Assembly: GCA_016748015.1 (NCBI GenBank)
Contig: JAAOMT010000699.1
Span: 62,001 to 126,000, forward strand
Source of the DNA: Geosiphon pyriformis
Taxonomy: Eukaryota; Glomeromycota; Glomeromycetes; Archaeosporales; Geosiphonaceae
Direction: 5' to 3'
DNA length: 64,000 nucleotides
In this document: in pieces, positions 36,919 to 48,818 of the stretch
Position numbering within the stretch: position 1 is the first letter of the stretch
Layout: every line of letters starts with the position of its first letter
Translations under genes and position numbers: made by a program
Notes under the pieces: generated by a model
What the model saw: the letters and a program-made list of their open reading frames with translations, nothing else
What the model was told of the DNA's origin: nothing
The model's database searches: none

Positions 36919-37393
36919 TTTTTTTTTGTTTTTGTTTTTTTTTGTTTTTTTGTGTTTTTTTTGTTTTTTNNNNNNNNNNNNNNNNNNNNTTCTTTTTTTT
37001 TTTTTTTTTTTTTTCTTTTTTATTTTTTTTATTTTATTTTTTTTATTTTATTTTCTTTTTTTGTTCACTAAATTGATTAAAAGGATTAAGTGTTGAGGTA
37101 CTGATATCAGGATATAACATTGGTAAAAGACCCAAGAATAAGAGTAGACACTCTATAGAAGGATAGCTTACCAGGAGATTGCCAGCTATTATGCCAAGAA
37201 AAAAATTAATGGAATTGCAATTCCAAGAGACTATAAATAAAACAACTATTAAATCTCTGTCCATTATACAAAAAACTCAACCAAAATCTTCAGACAAACA
37301 ACACCTTCAGATATTTTCAAGCATTTCAGTCAATTGAGCACCAAGTTACAGGTTTGTTATTTACTTTGAGACCCCAAATAATCACTTGTAACA
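36292..37393 (-). mobile_element. Solo LTR, family 1 copy e, inserted in element B reverse transcriptase
   Basis: Minus-strand ends TGTTACAAGTGATTATTTGG (37393) and CTATAAGTAATA (36292). Flanks read CTAG on the left and CTGG on the right, a probable 4-base target duplication with one transition. It interrupts the protein between LLYQ and LQAKN. Inside are a TATATATACATAAAT box, repeats of GAGTCTAATTGACTC type (36580-36665) and GAATTCC-type repeats (36368-36520). Confidence 0.82.
36837..37060. other. Poly-T expansion with 20-base sequence gap
   Basis: An uninterrupted T run of about 80 bases (36842-36917) continues as impure T tracts. Positions 36970-36989 are N. This is the A-rich tract of the LTR, read on the other strand, expanded or misassembled. 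The long poly-Phe frames it creates are not genes. Confidence 0.9.
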
Positions 37394-38850
37394 CTGGTAA
37401 AGTAATTGAGCAAGTTTGGAGAAGTTTTGAATAAAGTGGTAGTAATATTTAACAAATTTCAAGAATGCTCATAGTTCCATTAAATTTGTTGGTACTGGAA
37501 AGTTTTTGACAATTTCAATCTTATCTGGATCTGTCTTGATGCTGTTTTTGCTTACAACATGTCCCAAAAAATTCAATTCTGTTTTGCCAAAGAAGCATTT
37601 GGTGGCATTTAACTTTAGTTCTGTCTTTTTCAGTCTTTCAAACATCTGTTGTAGATGATGAAAATAATTATCAAAAGTTTTTGAAAACATATTGGTGTTA
37701 TCCAAATATATAACTACTGATTTTTATAGCAATTTAGTATATACAATTTTTATTAGTCATTGGAAAATTGCTGGTGCATTGGTTAAACCAAATAGTATTA
37801 CTTCAAACTCAAAATTTTTCTTTCTGGTTGTGAACACAGTCTTTTTTTATTGGCTAAATTTATGGCTACTTGTCAGTAATCACTATTTAGATTTAGTATT
37901 AAGAACTATTTTTTTCTTCCAAAAGCATTAAATAGTTTCTAAATATGTGGAGTTAAATAGCTGTCTCTATAAGTAATACTATTAAGTTTTCTGTAATTCA
38001 CACAAAAGCAGATTTTTCTATTCTTTTTATGGATTAATACCACTAGTAACAATCATAAACTCATTAATGATTGAATTAACTTATTGTTCAACATTCTGTT
38101 GATTTCTTGTTGGATTATCTCATGACTGGCTAATAGTACTCAGTATGTTTGTTGTTTAATTAGCATTGCATCTTCAGTCTGGATTTAATGTTGAATGATA
38201 TCAGTTCTGCCAAATTCATTTTCACTTGTAAATATATTATTGAAATTGTTGAGCAGCATTTTAAATTGTATCTGTTAAAATGAGTTTAAGTTTTCCAAGT
38301 TTATTTGTTCTAATTGTTCTAACTAAAACAAATAACATTTTTTTCATCTGTATATTGTTTATAATATGATATTCACATATCTGTATAGTTGTGGAAAATC
38401 TGGAATAGTGTTTGACAGTTGGTCTTCTATTTTAGTGCTTAAATATTTGATCATGGTTTCTTTTGGTATTTCGATAATATCTCTAGTTGTGTTATAAATA
38501 GAAATTTTTATGTGTTTTGGGCTTTTGGCTGGTATGTAAAAATTGGTGAGTCCAATTTTTTCTGATTTACAAATTGTAGTTTCTACATCAAAAATTTGAG
38601 CTTGATCTTTTACTTTCCTTTTTATGGCTAATATGTACTGATTATATGGCAGAATAGAAATTGATTAATGGATAGAAATAATTTCTCTCTTGTTAATAAT
38701 TTCTTCCTCTCATATTAACTGGTATATCTATTTTGCCTATAGATTCAAATCCACTTATCTTTTTTGCTATTATCCCTAATTTTTTCCTTTTTCTTATTAA
38801 TATTAATTAAGTTATTTTAACTAGAGGTAGAAATATTGTCTGTGCTATTT
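37394..38850 (-). pseudogene. Reverse transcriptase of element B
   Basis: Readable pieces on minus: LNLNSDYWQVAIN near 37900, YLDNTNMFSKTFDNYFHHLQ at about 37700, KLNATKCFFGKTELNFLGH and DPDKIEIVKNFPVP, then AFLKFVKYYYHFIQNFSKL after a CGA-to-TGA stop. The catalytic YxDD motif reads YLDN, a single G to A change. The protein then breaks at LTR copy e. Confidence 0.83.
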
Positions 38851-39150
38851 TTTCATTTGGTTCAATGATATATTCTTTTTTCAAATCATTTTATAATATT
38901 GCAATAATATTTCTTATATATTTTGCATCAATTATTTCTTCTCTGATGTTGATTTTTTTTTTGCTAAACTATTCTTAGATGCTAGTTGAACCATTGTTGT
39001 TGCTAGAATTTTTAGTGTTACTTTCAGATCAATGCATATACATAAATGTGATTTCAATTTAATGGCATCTTTTCTGGAATATCTCAAATCAAACCCTGTA
39101 TCAGCATTATACATGTATTTTGATATAATACCTTCATTATTATCGCTGAA

Positions 39151-39369
39151 TCATTTTAGTTCTTGCTTCTTGAAAAGATCAAAAAGCATGATGTATTGTT
39201 TGGCGTTATAATTGGAGTTTAAATTATTGTTATTGTTGCCATTTTGGGCTGAACTGAAACTATTGTTTTTATTATCATTATTGGAGTTTGAATTGGGATT
39301 AGATTTCAATTCTGATTCCAATATACAGTGGCTAATTGGTCTTTTTTCTTCTGAGATTGTGTAGATCAT
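39151..39369 (-). pseudogene. Asn-rich linker of element B
   Basis: Low-complexity Asn/Ser stretch between protease and reverse transcriptase, collinear with 15049-15279 in element A. Both start with ISxxKxPIxxCxLE and end with QYIML..F.KKQ.LK, so the linker is a family feature. Function unknown. Confidence 0.6.
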
Positions 39370-40329
39370 ATGGGTTAGTGAATTGTAAATAAGGTTACAG
39401 ACATTACAATATTGGAAGTCACATGGAATTAAACAGTTGTCATATAGTCTGGTGTTTAGTTATTTTAAATGCTGTTTTTGTTTTTTTCTGTTAGATATTA
39501 AATTCTGGTAGTGTTCATGGAACTCTTCTGGACCTGTTTTAATATCCAAAAATGCATCTGGATTGGAAATGAGAATAACTTCAACTGGTTTTGGTGGGTT
39601 GTTTTTTATTTCTAAGATCTTACTGAGTGAAGTGCCTGCTATTTTGGCATTTGCTATTTGCCAGATTTTATCCTCATTGTATAAATAGCTATTTAAGTAA
39701 GAGATTACTTGATGTCATGCTGCATTGATGAGTGTTCTATGACTTATCCAGTTACTAATAAGGATTGTGTACTGGCATAAAACATTACACATTCCTCTTT
39801 GACCAGAAATGTCATTTCACATCTCTTTGTTGAACAACTGCTTTCCACAAGCAAGACATAGTTCATTGTTCCACTTGCCTTAACATTTAGGGTACTCATA
39901 TCATTTGAGGTGGCATAGTTTGCAATAGTAATAGGTTTGCATCTAATAGTCTTCATTTGGTGTAATTCAAGCTTTCATAGAAGACAGCTTTTTCTTATAG
40001 TCTTTACACTTGAATAGGATATATGGTGGTTTTGGTCTATTGTTAATCAAATAAAATCTTTTCCAGTTGCTGGTGGTATCACAGTTAGTGGTGTTTTCTT
40101 GTGGCTCATCTTCTTTCTTTTCTTTTTTCTTATTGTTCTATGAGAGTATTAATGATCATTTGTTGTAATCAGTATTAATTCATAAGACTTGGTAGGCTTT
40201 CCAGATAGGTTTAGTCATTTTTTTTTCAAATTCAATTAATGGTGCTGGTGTGGTGGTTTTAAAATAACTGCAAATTGTTAATACTCATGTGTGTTGCCCA
40301 TTTTGGCTTAGCTAGAGCTTTTGTATAGT

Positions 40330-40900
40330 TCAATCTAACATTGTGTTGGTTTTGAACAGCCAATCATTACCAATAAGAGCTTGGTATTGGATGGCTTCTA
40401 TTACTAATACTTTGATGAGTATGGTAATGCCATTAACTTCAAATAGGAAGTCATTAATCTCATTAATTGGAGTTTTTGTTGTTTTATCAGCAGTAATAAT
40501 CCTGATGCTGACAGTGCAATCAACTTGGCAATCTAATTGGTTCATGAGTTGTCATATAATGATGCTGTCTGCTGACCTACTGTCAAGAATCAGTTTGATG
40601 AACTGACTATTAACTTTGGCATTTGTATACATTACCATAATAGGTTTAACATTAAGGGCAGCTCCACTAAAAAAAAGTATTTCAGTTGGTTCCTCAATTT
40701 CAAAAGGAAAAATGGCTGCTAATAACTTGTCATTAGTCACTATTGCTGGTGAAATGTTGTTGGTAAGTGTTTGTTTTTGGTTGGGTTTTAGATAGTTAGA
40801 TGTGACATCTTCTGGGTTTATTAGGAGACTTAAATAGTTTTGAGAATTCAGGTTCTGAGCATACCCAGTTTCCACACTCCATAAACATGATTCTAATGCT
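40330..40900 (-). pseudogene. Retroelement aspartic protease
   Basis: LILDSRSADSIII lies where the catalytic DSG loop is expected; Gly to Arg is a single G to A change. The second hallmark follows as YQALIGNDWL at about 40370. A stop separates the two parts. The protease would cleave the Gag-Pol polyprotein. Confidence 0.75.
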
Positions 40901-42480
40901 TGGTGGAATGCACTGGAGATTGGTTAATAAACAACTATTGCCAATCTCCAGTTTTGTTGAATGGTTTTCAGCCTTTGGTTTTTGGGTAACATCTGAATTA
41001 GAATTTGTGGTGGGATTTGAATTTGTTGGGATTGGTAAATTACTTGCAGCTATGATTAATAAATAACTGGTGTTGAAGATTGGTAAATTGGAGGTTAATA
41101 AATTAGTTGATGCATTATTTGGGTGTAATAAGGTTGATACTGATTCTGATTTGGGTAATAATTCGAAGTTTGAAATCTGCAATTGGGGCTTCAATATTGA
41201 TTTTCCAATTGTGGATAGTTGTTATTGAATCTGACATGGCAATCAGCTCTTATATAACTTTGTTTACCACAATTATAATATATATATGTTTTTTGTTGCC
41301 ATAGTTGATTAACTAATAATAAAGAATGCATCTAATTCTGAGAATAATTAGAGTTTTTGGAATTGTTATAACATTGTAGAGATTGATAGATTGCCTAATT
41401 GTTAGCTAAATATCTTTTAATTTTCTGATTAATGGAATCATTAATTTGTTTTAGCTTGAAGTTCAATTCAAATGATCTATTCATTACTAGATTTATGGTT
41501 TGGACATGGTTGGTTTCAAGTTTTACTGATTCAAAGTCTCTGGCATGTGTAACTGCTACTTGCAGATTGGCTGGATATAATAGACATATATGTTAAAAGA
41601 TACTACTGCACAGACTACAGATAAACTGGTTTAGGATTTGTGGTGCTGTGAAATAGTTGGTATCAATTGCTTAGATCTGATGCAAATTTCTATGAAAGTG
41701 TTCTAAGTAAGTGGTAACTGCTTTGGTGTTTTTTGTTTTATAGTGGTAAATGTATTGGCCAAATGGTTAATGCTATTATTATTACTAAAATATCTTAAGA
41801 ACTCAAGTTTAAAGATGTTGAAATTTTGGGGTTTATTTGCCAAGCTTTAATATTACGAATTGGCAGTATTTTGTAGAAAGTATAATATGGCTTGTAGTGC
41901 TTTAGTGTTGTTCTATTCATTGGCAGTAATGGCTTTTTTGATGTTATTTAGTCATACTTGTGTATTATCTTCCTTGTCAGTAAATTTTTTAATCTTGGCA
42001 ATTGGTGCATAGGCCATTGGTGCTAAAATTTGTTATTGTAGTTGCTATTGAAATTGTTGTTATTGGGGTGGTAGTTGTGGCTGTTGTTGTTGCTGCTTGA
42101 CAATTAGTGTACTTAATGGTAGATTGATTACAATTACTGAAAGTAAGTTTTAAAGAACAATAGAAGTGGTATTTGAATTGTTTTGATTTTGTGGAGTTAG
42201 AACAATCAGAGTTTGTATCTCTGGGTTTTCCAGGATTGGGTTTTAATAATTAAATTTCTGATTTCTATCTTTTTCTTCTTCCAATTTCATTATTTCTTAA
42301 GGACTAGTGGTTCTGAAATTTGGTTGGGATGGCAGTAATTGAAATTTTGATGGTGTTAGTGATCATGATTTAAATCTCTCAAAGTAATTGCCATAGGTTT
42401 CTAATAACTTTGCTTTTTTTTGTTTACTTTAAAATGGAAGTTTGTTTAATAGGATTGTTGTATTTGCTGTGAACACATTT
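40900..42480 (-). pseudogene. Gag region of element B
   Basis: The capsid-like block lies around 41380-42000. Near 41225-41275 a zinc knuckle reads YYNCGKQSYIRADC, with first Cys, Gly and His each altered by a transition. Downstream is the open piece 40796..41194 (ESVSTLLHPNN, SNPTTNSNSDV). It matches element A gag at 16550-17700. Confidence 0.65.
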
Positions 42481-42487
42481 AATGTTA

Positions 42488-43379
42488 TATTGATAGTACT
42501 TTTGTGTGTGTGATAGTATGATAGATTAGTTAACATTTTGTTGAAGCTATTGTATTAATTAATAAGTGATAATATTTTTAACTGATTTATTATTTAAAAT
42601 TATTTAAATTTTTTTTTTATTTTTACTTTTATATATATTGTAATTATTGTTTTTTGTTCTATTATTGTTATATTACTAAGTAAAAATAGTAATTTTTTGG
42701 TTTTAAATTCAAAAGAGAAAATATCTGAAAAATTGGTATTTTTGGCAATTTTTACTGAAAAAATTATGTGATTATTGTTAAAAAAGTTTTGTCTAAATAT
42801 TGTAGTTTTACTTTTAAAAAGTGCTGTTTGTTAAAAATTTTGTTTTTTAGGTATTATTAAATAACTGAATTAAATATAATAGTAAGTAAATTTCTGTTGT
42901 AGAATGTTTTAAAAAATTAATTAACTGTTAATTCTGTTGTTGTTTATTAAAAAGCAGTTTTGTAATGTGAACTAGTTTTGTTAAACCAATTTTCTTGTAA
43001 GTACTTAGTGTTATTAAGTCAATAATAGTTGTTAATATTATTAAATTTGTAGAACTTGTTGGTATTGTTGCTGTATTAGTTATAAAACAGATTGATAATA
43101 ACTGTTTTAATATTTTGGTCTAAGTAAATAATAAGTTAATAATAAAGATTAATAATATAATTATTGAAACTGGGAATAATATTGATTATTTTTTTATTGT
43201 TGGTCTTATTATAACTTTCTGTAATCTTGTTTTTAATGTTCTGAAATCTTACAATAATAATAATTCTAAGATTGATTGTTAGATAATAATAAAAAATTGT
43301 CTTGGTTTTATTATTAAAGTAATTAATACTTTTGTTGTTATTGCTGTTAATTAACAAAATAGTTTTTGACTTTTTTGGT
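42488..43379. other. A/T-rich flank of element B, possible diverged 5' LTR
   Basis: Starts TGTTATATTGATAG, like the plus-strand edge of LTR copy b, exactly at the 5' end of gag. Similarity fades within about 60 bases, so an LTR end is possible but the rest is unrecognisable. The Asn/Ile-rich frame at 43136-43357 is not supported as a gene. Confidence 0.35.
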
Positions 43380-44340
43380 CAGTTGATTAATTTGTTTTTC
43401 AGCCATTAAACTGGTTTTTTTAATTGCCAAGTTAACAAGTTTTATGTAGTTAGCTTTTTTTATGACTATTTTATAGGCTTTTTTATGCTAAATAGCAATA
43501 ATTAAGTTTTTTAGAACATGTAAGCAAACTTTTTTGATGAATTTATTCTTTAATTCTACTATAAATTAATTCAAAATTTGAGCATTAAAGTAGTAGTTAT
43601 TAGTTTTTAATTGGCAAATTTATCTAAAAAGTTTGTTAAATTTTTTAAAGTTGGTTATTATATATTTAAATAGTTCTTATTTAATGTTTTAGAACCAATT
43701 GCAGAGTATAATTGAGATGTTGTTAGTAAACTACTCAAAAAAAGCATTTTTAAATACTTGCCAGTTTTTAAAAAGATTATCCAAATTTTTAAATTGTTTT
43801 TTAATTGTTTTTTAATTGTTTTTTAAAGAAAATAAAGAATAACTTTAAGTATTTTTGCTGTATTTCATCTATTTGTATTTTTTGTTTTTAAGACTTTGTT
43901 AAGCTATTTTTAAAAACTAGTGTTATTATTTTTTTTTGTAAATTTAGTAATTTTTGTAATGTAAATAATTATTATTTTTTTTGTATCTTTGTTTTCAACA
44001 GTTTTTTTTTAGTAAATTCAAAAACATTTTTATCATTATTTATATTATTAGAGTAATTACTTTGGTTTTCTGCTAATTAATCAAAAAAATTTGTTTTAAT
44101 AAAAATTTATTTAAATTATTGTGTTGAGTTTTTTAGTGAAGTGAAGTTTTTTGGTCTTGAAAAATAGTTAAATAATGAATTTGGTGTTTGAGTTTAAGCA
44201 AATAAAGCTGAGAAAAGTGTAATTAAAAGTAATAGTTTAGAATTAACTTCTTGTTCAAGTAACTACAAATGTTAAAAAGTTGTTTTTAGTATGTTAGGCA
44301 TTATATAAACTAGTTAAGTGTTTTTTTTTGTCTTTTTTGT
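43380..44340 (-). pseudogene. Third, older gag fossil
   Basis: Sequence order resembles element B gag at 41380-42300 (blocks around 43440-43600 and 43680-43760), but nearly all G and C are gone. No open frame. Orientation as for A and B. Confidence 0.5.
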
Positions 44341-44975
44341 TTGTTTTAAGTTTAATCTCAAGTTTAAAAACAAATTATAAATTAACAGAATATTTTTTTA
44401 CAAAATTTGATAATATTGTAATTAAGTTTTTCAAAATAAGTAATACAATTATTAACACTAATATTTTTTGGGTTTTTATTTGAGTAATAGATAAGATTTT
44501 CAAGAAAATTTTATTTAATTTTTGTAATATTGTAGTTTTTGAAAAGATAATTATTAATTTGGTTTTTAATGTATTAAAAAAATGTTTTTTTTAAAGCTGT
44601 AATTTTAACTTGGATTTTAAATCATTTTTTTCAGTAAATATAAATTGGCTAATAATACTTTAGAGTTGTTATATTTAGTATAATTGGTATTTTAAAGTTG
44701 TTGCTGTGTTAATTTGTAAAAAAGCACCAAATATTATCAGAAGTTTTTGGTTTTTTTTCTTGAATATTATTAATGTTGTTTTACAAATAATTCTTAATTT
44801 TTAAAAGCTGTTAAATTTTTAATAACTGAATTTATTTTCAAATTACTTTTTATAATTTAAATCACTAAATATATAAATAGAATGACCAATTCTATATTAA
44901 TTACTTATATAGTTATTTTATAGTAAAAATTAACTTTTTTTTAAGAAATGCTTATCTGAAAATTCACTAAAAATG
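44341..44975. other. A/T-rich sequence, nothing recognised
   Basis: Between the third gag fossil and LTR family 2 copy 2. No frame, repeat or motif could be matched. Confidence 0.4.
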
Positions 44976-45690
44976 TGTAGTTATTTTGTTATAAAAGTCA
45001 ACTTTTCTATAGAAATTTTATCTATAGACTACTTTAATATATATAATAAAAATAAAAAAAAAGTAAAAAAAAATTTTGTTAAGAAAATTGTTTTTTGTTT
45101 AGACTTAAAGTTACTAATAGATTACTGAAATTAATAGCTAATCAATTTTAAAACATTAATAAGAATTCAAAAAATTTCAAGTAAAATAATTATAATTTTT
45201 GTTGTTTTTCAATATAGTTTTTATTGAAGTAATTTGTATAAATACTAAAAAAAAAAATTTCTAATAAAGATAATTTTAACTAAAATATATTTTCTTAAAG
45301 AGAAAAGCTTTTTTTTATATAATTTGTTATAATACTAGTCTATAAGCTTGTATTTTTTTTTTGCTATTATTTTGGCAAATTAAAAATACATTTTAATAAA
45401 CTACAAATTATTCTCACAAATTATAAATTATTTTAGTAAACTATTAAGATATTTTGTAAATTTCTACAAATTTTGGCAAATTCTTAAATATTATTGAGTT
45501 TAGAGTATTACATAATCTAATTATCATATTTGTATATTATACAAATTAAATTATTAATTGAATAGAAATATTTAATAATTTGATTAAATAATAGTAATCA
45601 TTAAAAATAATAATAATATATGCTAATTAATGATAAAAATTATAAAAATAATTTTATGTTTAATTAATGATTAAAATTCTATTAATAACA
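44976..45690 (-). repeat. LTR family 2, copy 2
   Basis: About 715 bases matching 20019..20742 in the same orientation, with minus-strand ends TGTTATTAATAG and AACTACA. Similarity stops sharply at both ends, which defines the unit. The two copies could be the LTRs of one old element later filled by nested insertions, or two independent solo LTRs. Confidence 0.7.
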
Positions 45691-48420
45691 GTATATAAAA
45701 ATTTTTACAATTAATAAAAATTATATTTTTTAAAGTATTTAAAATATATTTATAAAAAAATAAGTTTGAATTATTTGGTTAATAATAGTAATTTGGTTTT
45801 AAATCTAATTAAAATTGAACAAAAAAGTATAAAATTTTTTTAATTGTTTTTTTATTTGAATTTTTTAAAATTTTAAAAATATTATAATTAGTTTATTTTG
45901 TATTAATTATTAAATTTGTTAAATTTTTATTTGTTAGAAAAAAGTTTTTAATTCTTAAAAAATATAAATTTCTATTATTTTTAGCTTTATAATTAGAAAG
46001 CTATTTTAATTAACAATTTTATTAGATATATTTTTGTGGTTTGTAAAAATATTAAAATTTTACATAATAACAATTTTTCTGTTTTAAAAAATTAAATATA
46101 TAAAAATTTTATCAAGTTTTTTGGTTATATTTATAATAGCAAAAAATAAAGTTATAATAAACTTTGATTTAATAAATAAATATGTAATTTAAATAACTTG
46201 AATTAAAGTAAATATATTTTTTTATAAGAATATTTTATGACTTTTTGTTTTATAAAATTAAAAAAATAAAAATTTCTGAATTTAAAATTAGTTATTTATA
46301 TTAGTAAAATAAAAATAAGACAAATATAATATTTTATTTATTTGTTAAAGTTTTTATTAATAATACAATTTAAATTAACAATAATTATATAACTATATAA
46401 GATATTTAAACATTATAAATCAAATTTAGTTGGTTAATAATATTTTTATAAACAATAAAAAAACAGTTGTAATTTTTATTAATTATAAAATTTGTAATAT
46501 TTTTTTAAATATTAATAAATTATTTATTTTAATAAAAAAACTTTTTAATATCTTAATATATTTGTTTTAATTAAAAATTTAAGAAAACTCAATTTAAAAA
46601 ATTATGCTAATATTAAATTTTTGCAACAAAGTTTCAAAAAAATTGTTTTTAATTATTTTGTGATCTATTTATATACAAATAAATTTTATTTTAAAATATA
46701 TATAAAAAAAAGATTTAATTATTAAAAAAAATTTAAAATTAATATTATTCTTATTTAAAAAATTTTTAATTAAGACTATTTAAAAATTTTTAACCAAATT
46801 TAAACAAAAAAAATTTGAATTATAAATTATTAAATTTTTGGATTTTTAAATGAAAATATTAGTTTTTAAGTATAGTTTTATAACCAATTTTTTGATTAAA
46901 ATTGTTAAAATTTTACATATTTGGGTTTTTTTCTGATTAATTTTAATATATATTTTTTTATTTTTATAATGTTTTAGTATTAAATATTTTAAAAAAGTTG
47001 TTTTATTCTAAAATAATTCTGTTATTTAAAAAGTTTAAATGTAGTTTTATTAACTATTTAAAAAATAAACATGATAAAATTTTTATTTAAATTATGTTTT
47101 AACAATAAATTTAAAAGTTTAGTTTAATATAATTGTTATATATTTTATAAAAATAAATATTTTTGAATTATTTTATACTGTTTTTAAATCTATAAATTTA
47201 AATTTTAAAATTATTTATAAGTTTTTGAATTTTTACTTGATTTTATTAAATTTGAGTTTGTTAAATAAAACTATACTAAATTTTTATTTAATTAAAAAAA
47301 GCTTTTTATAAATTAAATTTAAATTTAAAAATATTTTAAGCTCTTTGATAATATAATAACAGATATTTTGACAAATAAAACCACAAATTATAAATTTTGT
47401 GATTTTTTAAGATTAAAAAAAACTTATATTAAAGTTTATTATACAATTTTGTTTAATTTAATAAATTAGATTAAATAAAAATCTGAATATATAATTTAGT
47501 TTATTAATATATATAAATTAAATTAAAACAGTTTTAATATAACAACTTAATAATTATTTCAAATTCGGTTTAATTAATCAAATAATAGCTAATTTGTATA
47601 TTTATTTCATAAAAAATTTTTATAAAAAGATTGCTATATATTTTTAATTATGTATTTTTTTGGTTTGTAAATAAGATTATTAAAGAACTTTTTATGAATA
47701 TTTGAATATTGTTTTTAATATTATGTTTGTTAACTTACTATATTATATATACTATATAATATATAAAAGCTTTAATATTTAAAAATTGGGTTTTAAATTT
47801 ATTTAAAAATTTAATAATATTATTAAAACTTTGTTATTGTTTACAAAAAGCAGATTTAATTATTAAATTTTAAGTTAAAAATCATGTATAAAAAAATTTT
47901 ATTAACTTATAACAATTTTGTTATTTGTAATATTAAAAATTTTATTTTAATATATAATAATATAACTTTAAATAATATTTGTTTATATATAGTATTAATA
48001 TTTGTTTTAATTATAAAACAAATATTGTAATGTTTTTTAGTTTATATTTTAATGCTATTAAGTTTGTTAATTTGTTATATATTATTGATAAAAATAATAT
48101 TGTTTAATATAGTTTTAATTAATTTAAATAACTGGTTATGTTTATTTTAAAGTAGTTTTGTTATATTGTAGTAAATAGTAGTTGGGTCAAATTTGTTAAT
48201 GCAAAAAAATAAAAAAAATAAAGTATTATAAAAAAGTTTAATTGTTAATTTTTAACTTAGTTTTATTAATTTTGTAAAACAAATAATATTGTGTTTTTGA
48301 TTTAAAATCTGTTTATGTAAATTAATATAATTCTAATTGGTAATCACATTTATGTTTGAATATGTATATGTTGTAATCTGTAAATAGTGTTAAATTTTCA
48401 TCTTATTTATTAAGTGAAGA
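45691..48420 (+). pseudogene. Fossil LINE copy, most decayed
   Basis: Frames on plus give VFINNTI near 46360 (young LINE: AFVDNTIW) and IFINNKKTVVIFIN near 46440 (young: ISINNNKTVVIPIN). Everything else is A/T noise. The domain ends cannot be set. No host gene is seen. Confidence 0.55.
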
Positions 48421-48818
48421 TTGTTTTGCTATTCAATAGATTATTGAAATTTAGATAAGACAAACCCGGAATGAAACATCTTGAATTTGACTAACCTCAG
48501 CACGTGTCAATAACAAAAGTTTATTATTAATAAATTATTAATTTTGATTGATGCTCTCACTTAATATAATTCTGGCGAGTCAATCATTGAATGGTATTAG
48601 TGAATAAATTTAAAATCTTTTGAATAAATCCCCAAGGATTTCAGGCATTGAAATGTAGGTTCCTCAAGATCTACTTGAGCAGGAAAGACTCCTAAAAATA
48701 CAGGAATTCCTACACTAATTTGAATTCGTTCATATAAATTCAGCTTTGAAATGCCATGTGGGTTATAGAATTTGGTCGAATAAAGCAATTATTGGTCTAT
48801 ACCTTCAACTAGTTACTT
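48421..48818. other. Transition from transposon nest to gene block
   Basis: Composition returns to normal near 48450. A 63-codon minus frame at 48597-48788 has plausible composition but no start, no matched domain and no splice link to the neighbouring gene. Confidence 0.4.

Larger units (their letters stand above)
32821..42487 (-). mobile_element. Ty3-like retroelement B, decayed and interrupted by two insertions
   Basis: On the minus strand the order is gag (42480 to 40900), aspartic protease (about 40900-40330), Asn-rich linker (39369-39151), reverse transcriptase (about 38850-37394), RNase H (36291-35650) and integrase (35546 to about 33250), then a purine tract and LTR copy d. PR-RT-RH-IN is the Ty3 order. 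LTR copy e (36292-37393) splits reverse transcriptase from RNase H, and an 874-base insertion (34391-35264) splits the integrase. Reading across both insertions restores continuous homology. Many stops are CAA to TAA, CGA to TGA or TGG to TAG. Confidence 0.85.

Noticed and set aside
36805-37096. Long poly-Phe open frames on plus
   Set aside because: They come from the T homopolymer and the 20-base gap. They have no protein character.
43136-43357. Asn/Ile-rich 73-codon minus frame
   Set aside because: Typical of A/T-rich noise; no collinear match in the related elements.
48597-48788. 63-codon minus frame next to INTS7
   Set aside because: Composition is plausible, but it has an in-frame stop upstream, no ATG and no splice path from the INTS7 stop exon, and no family was recognised.
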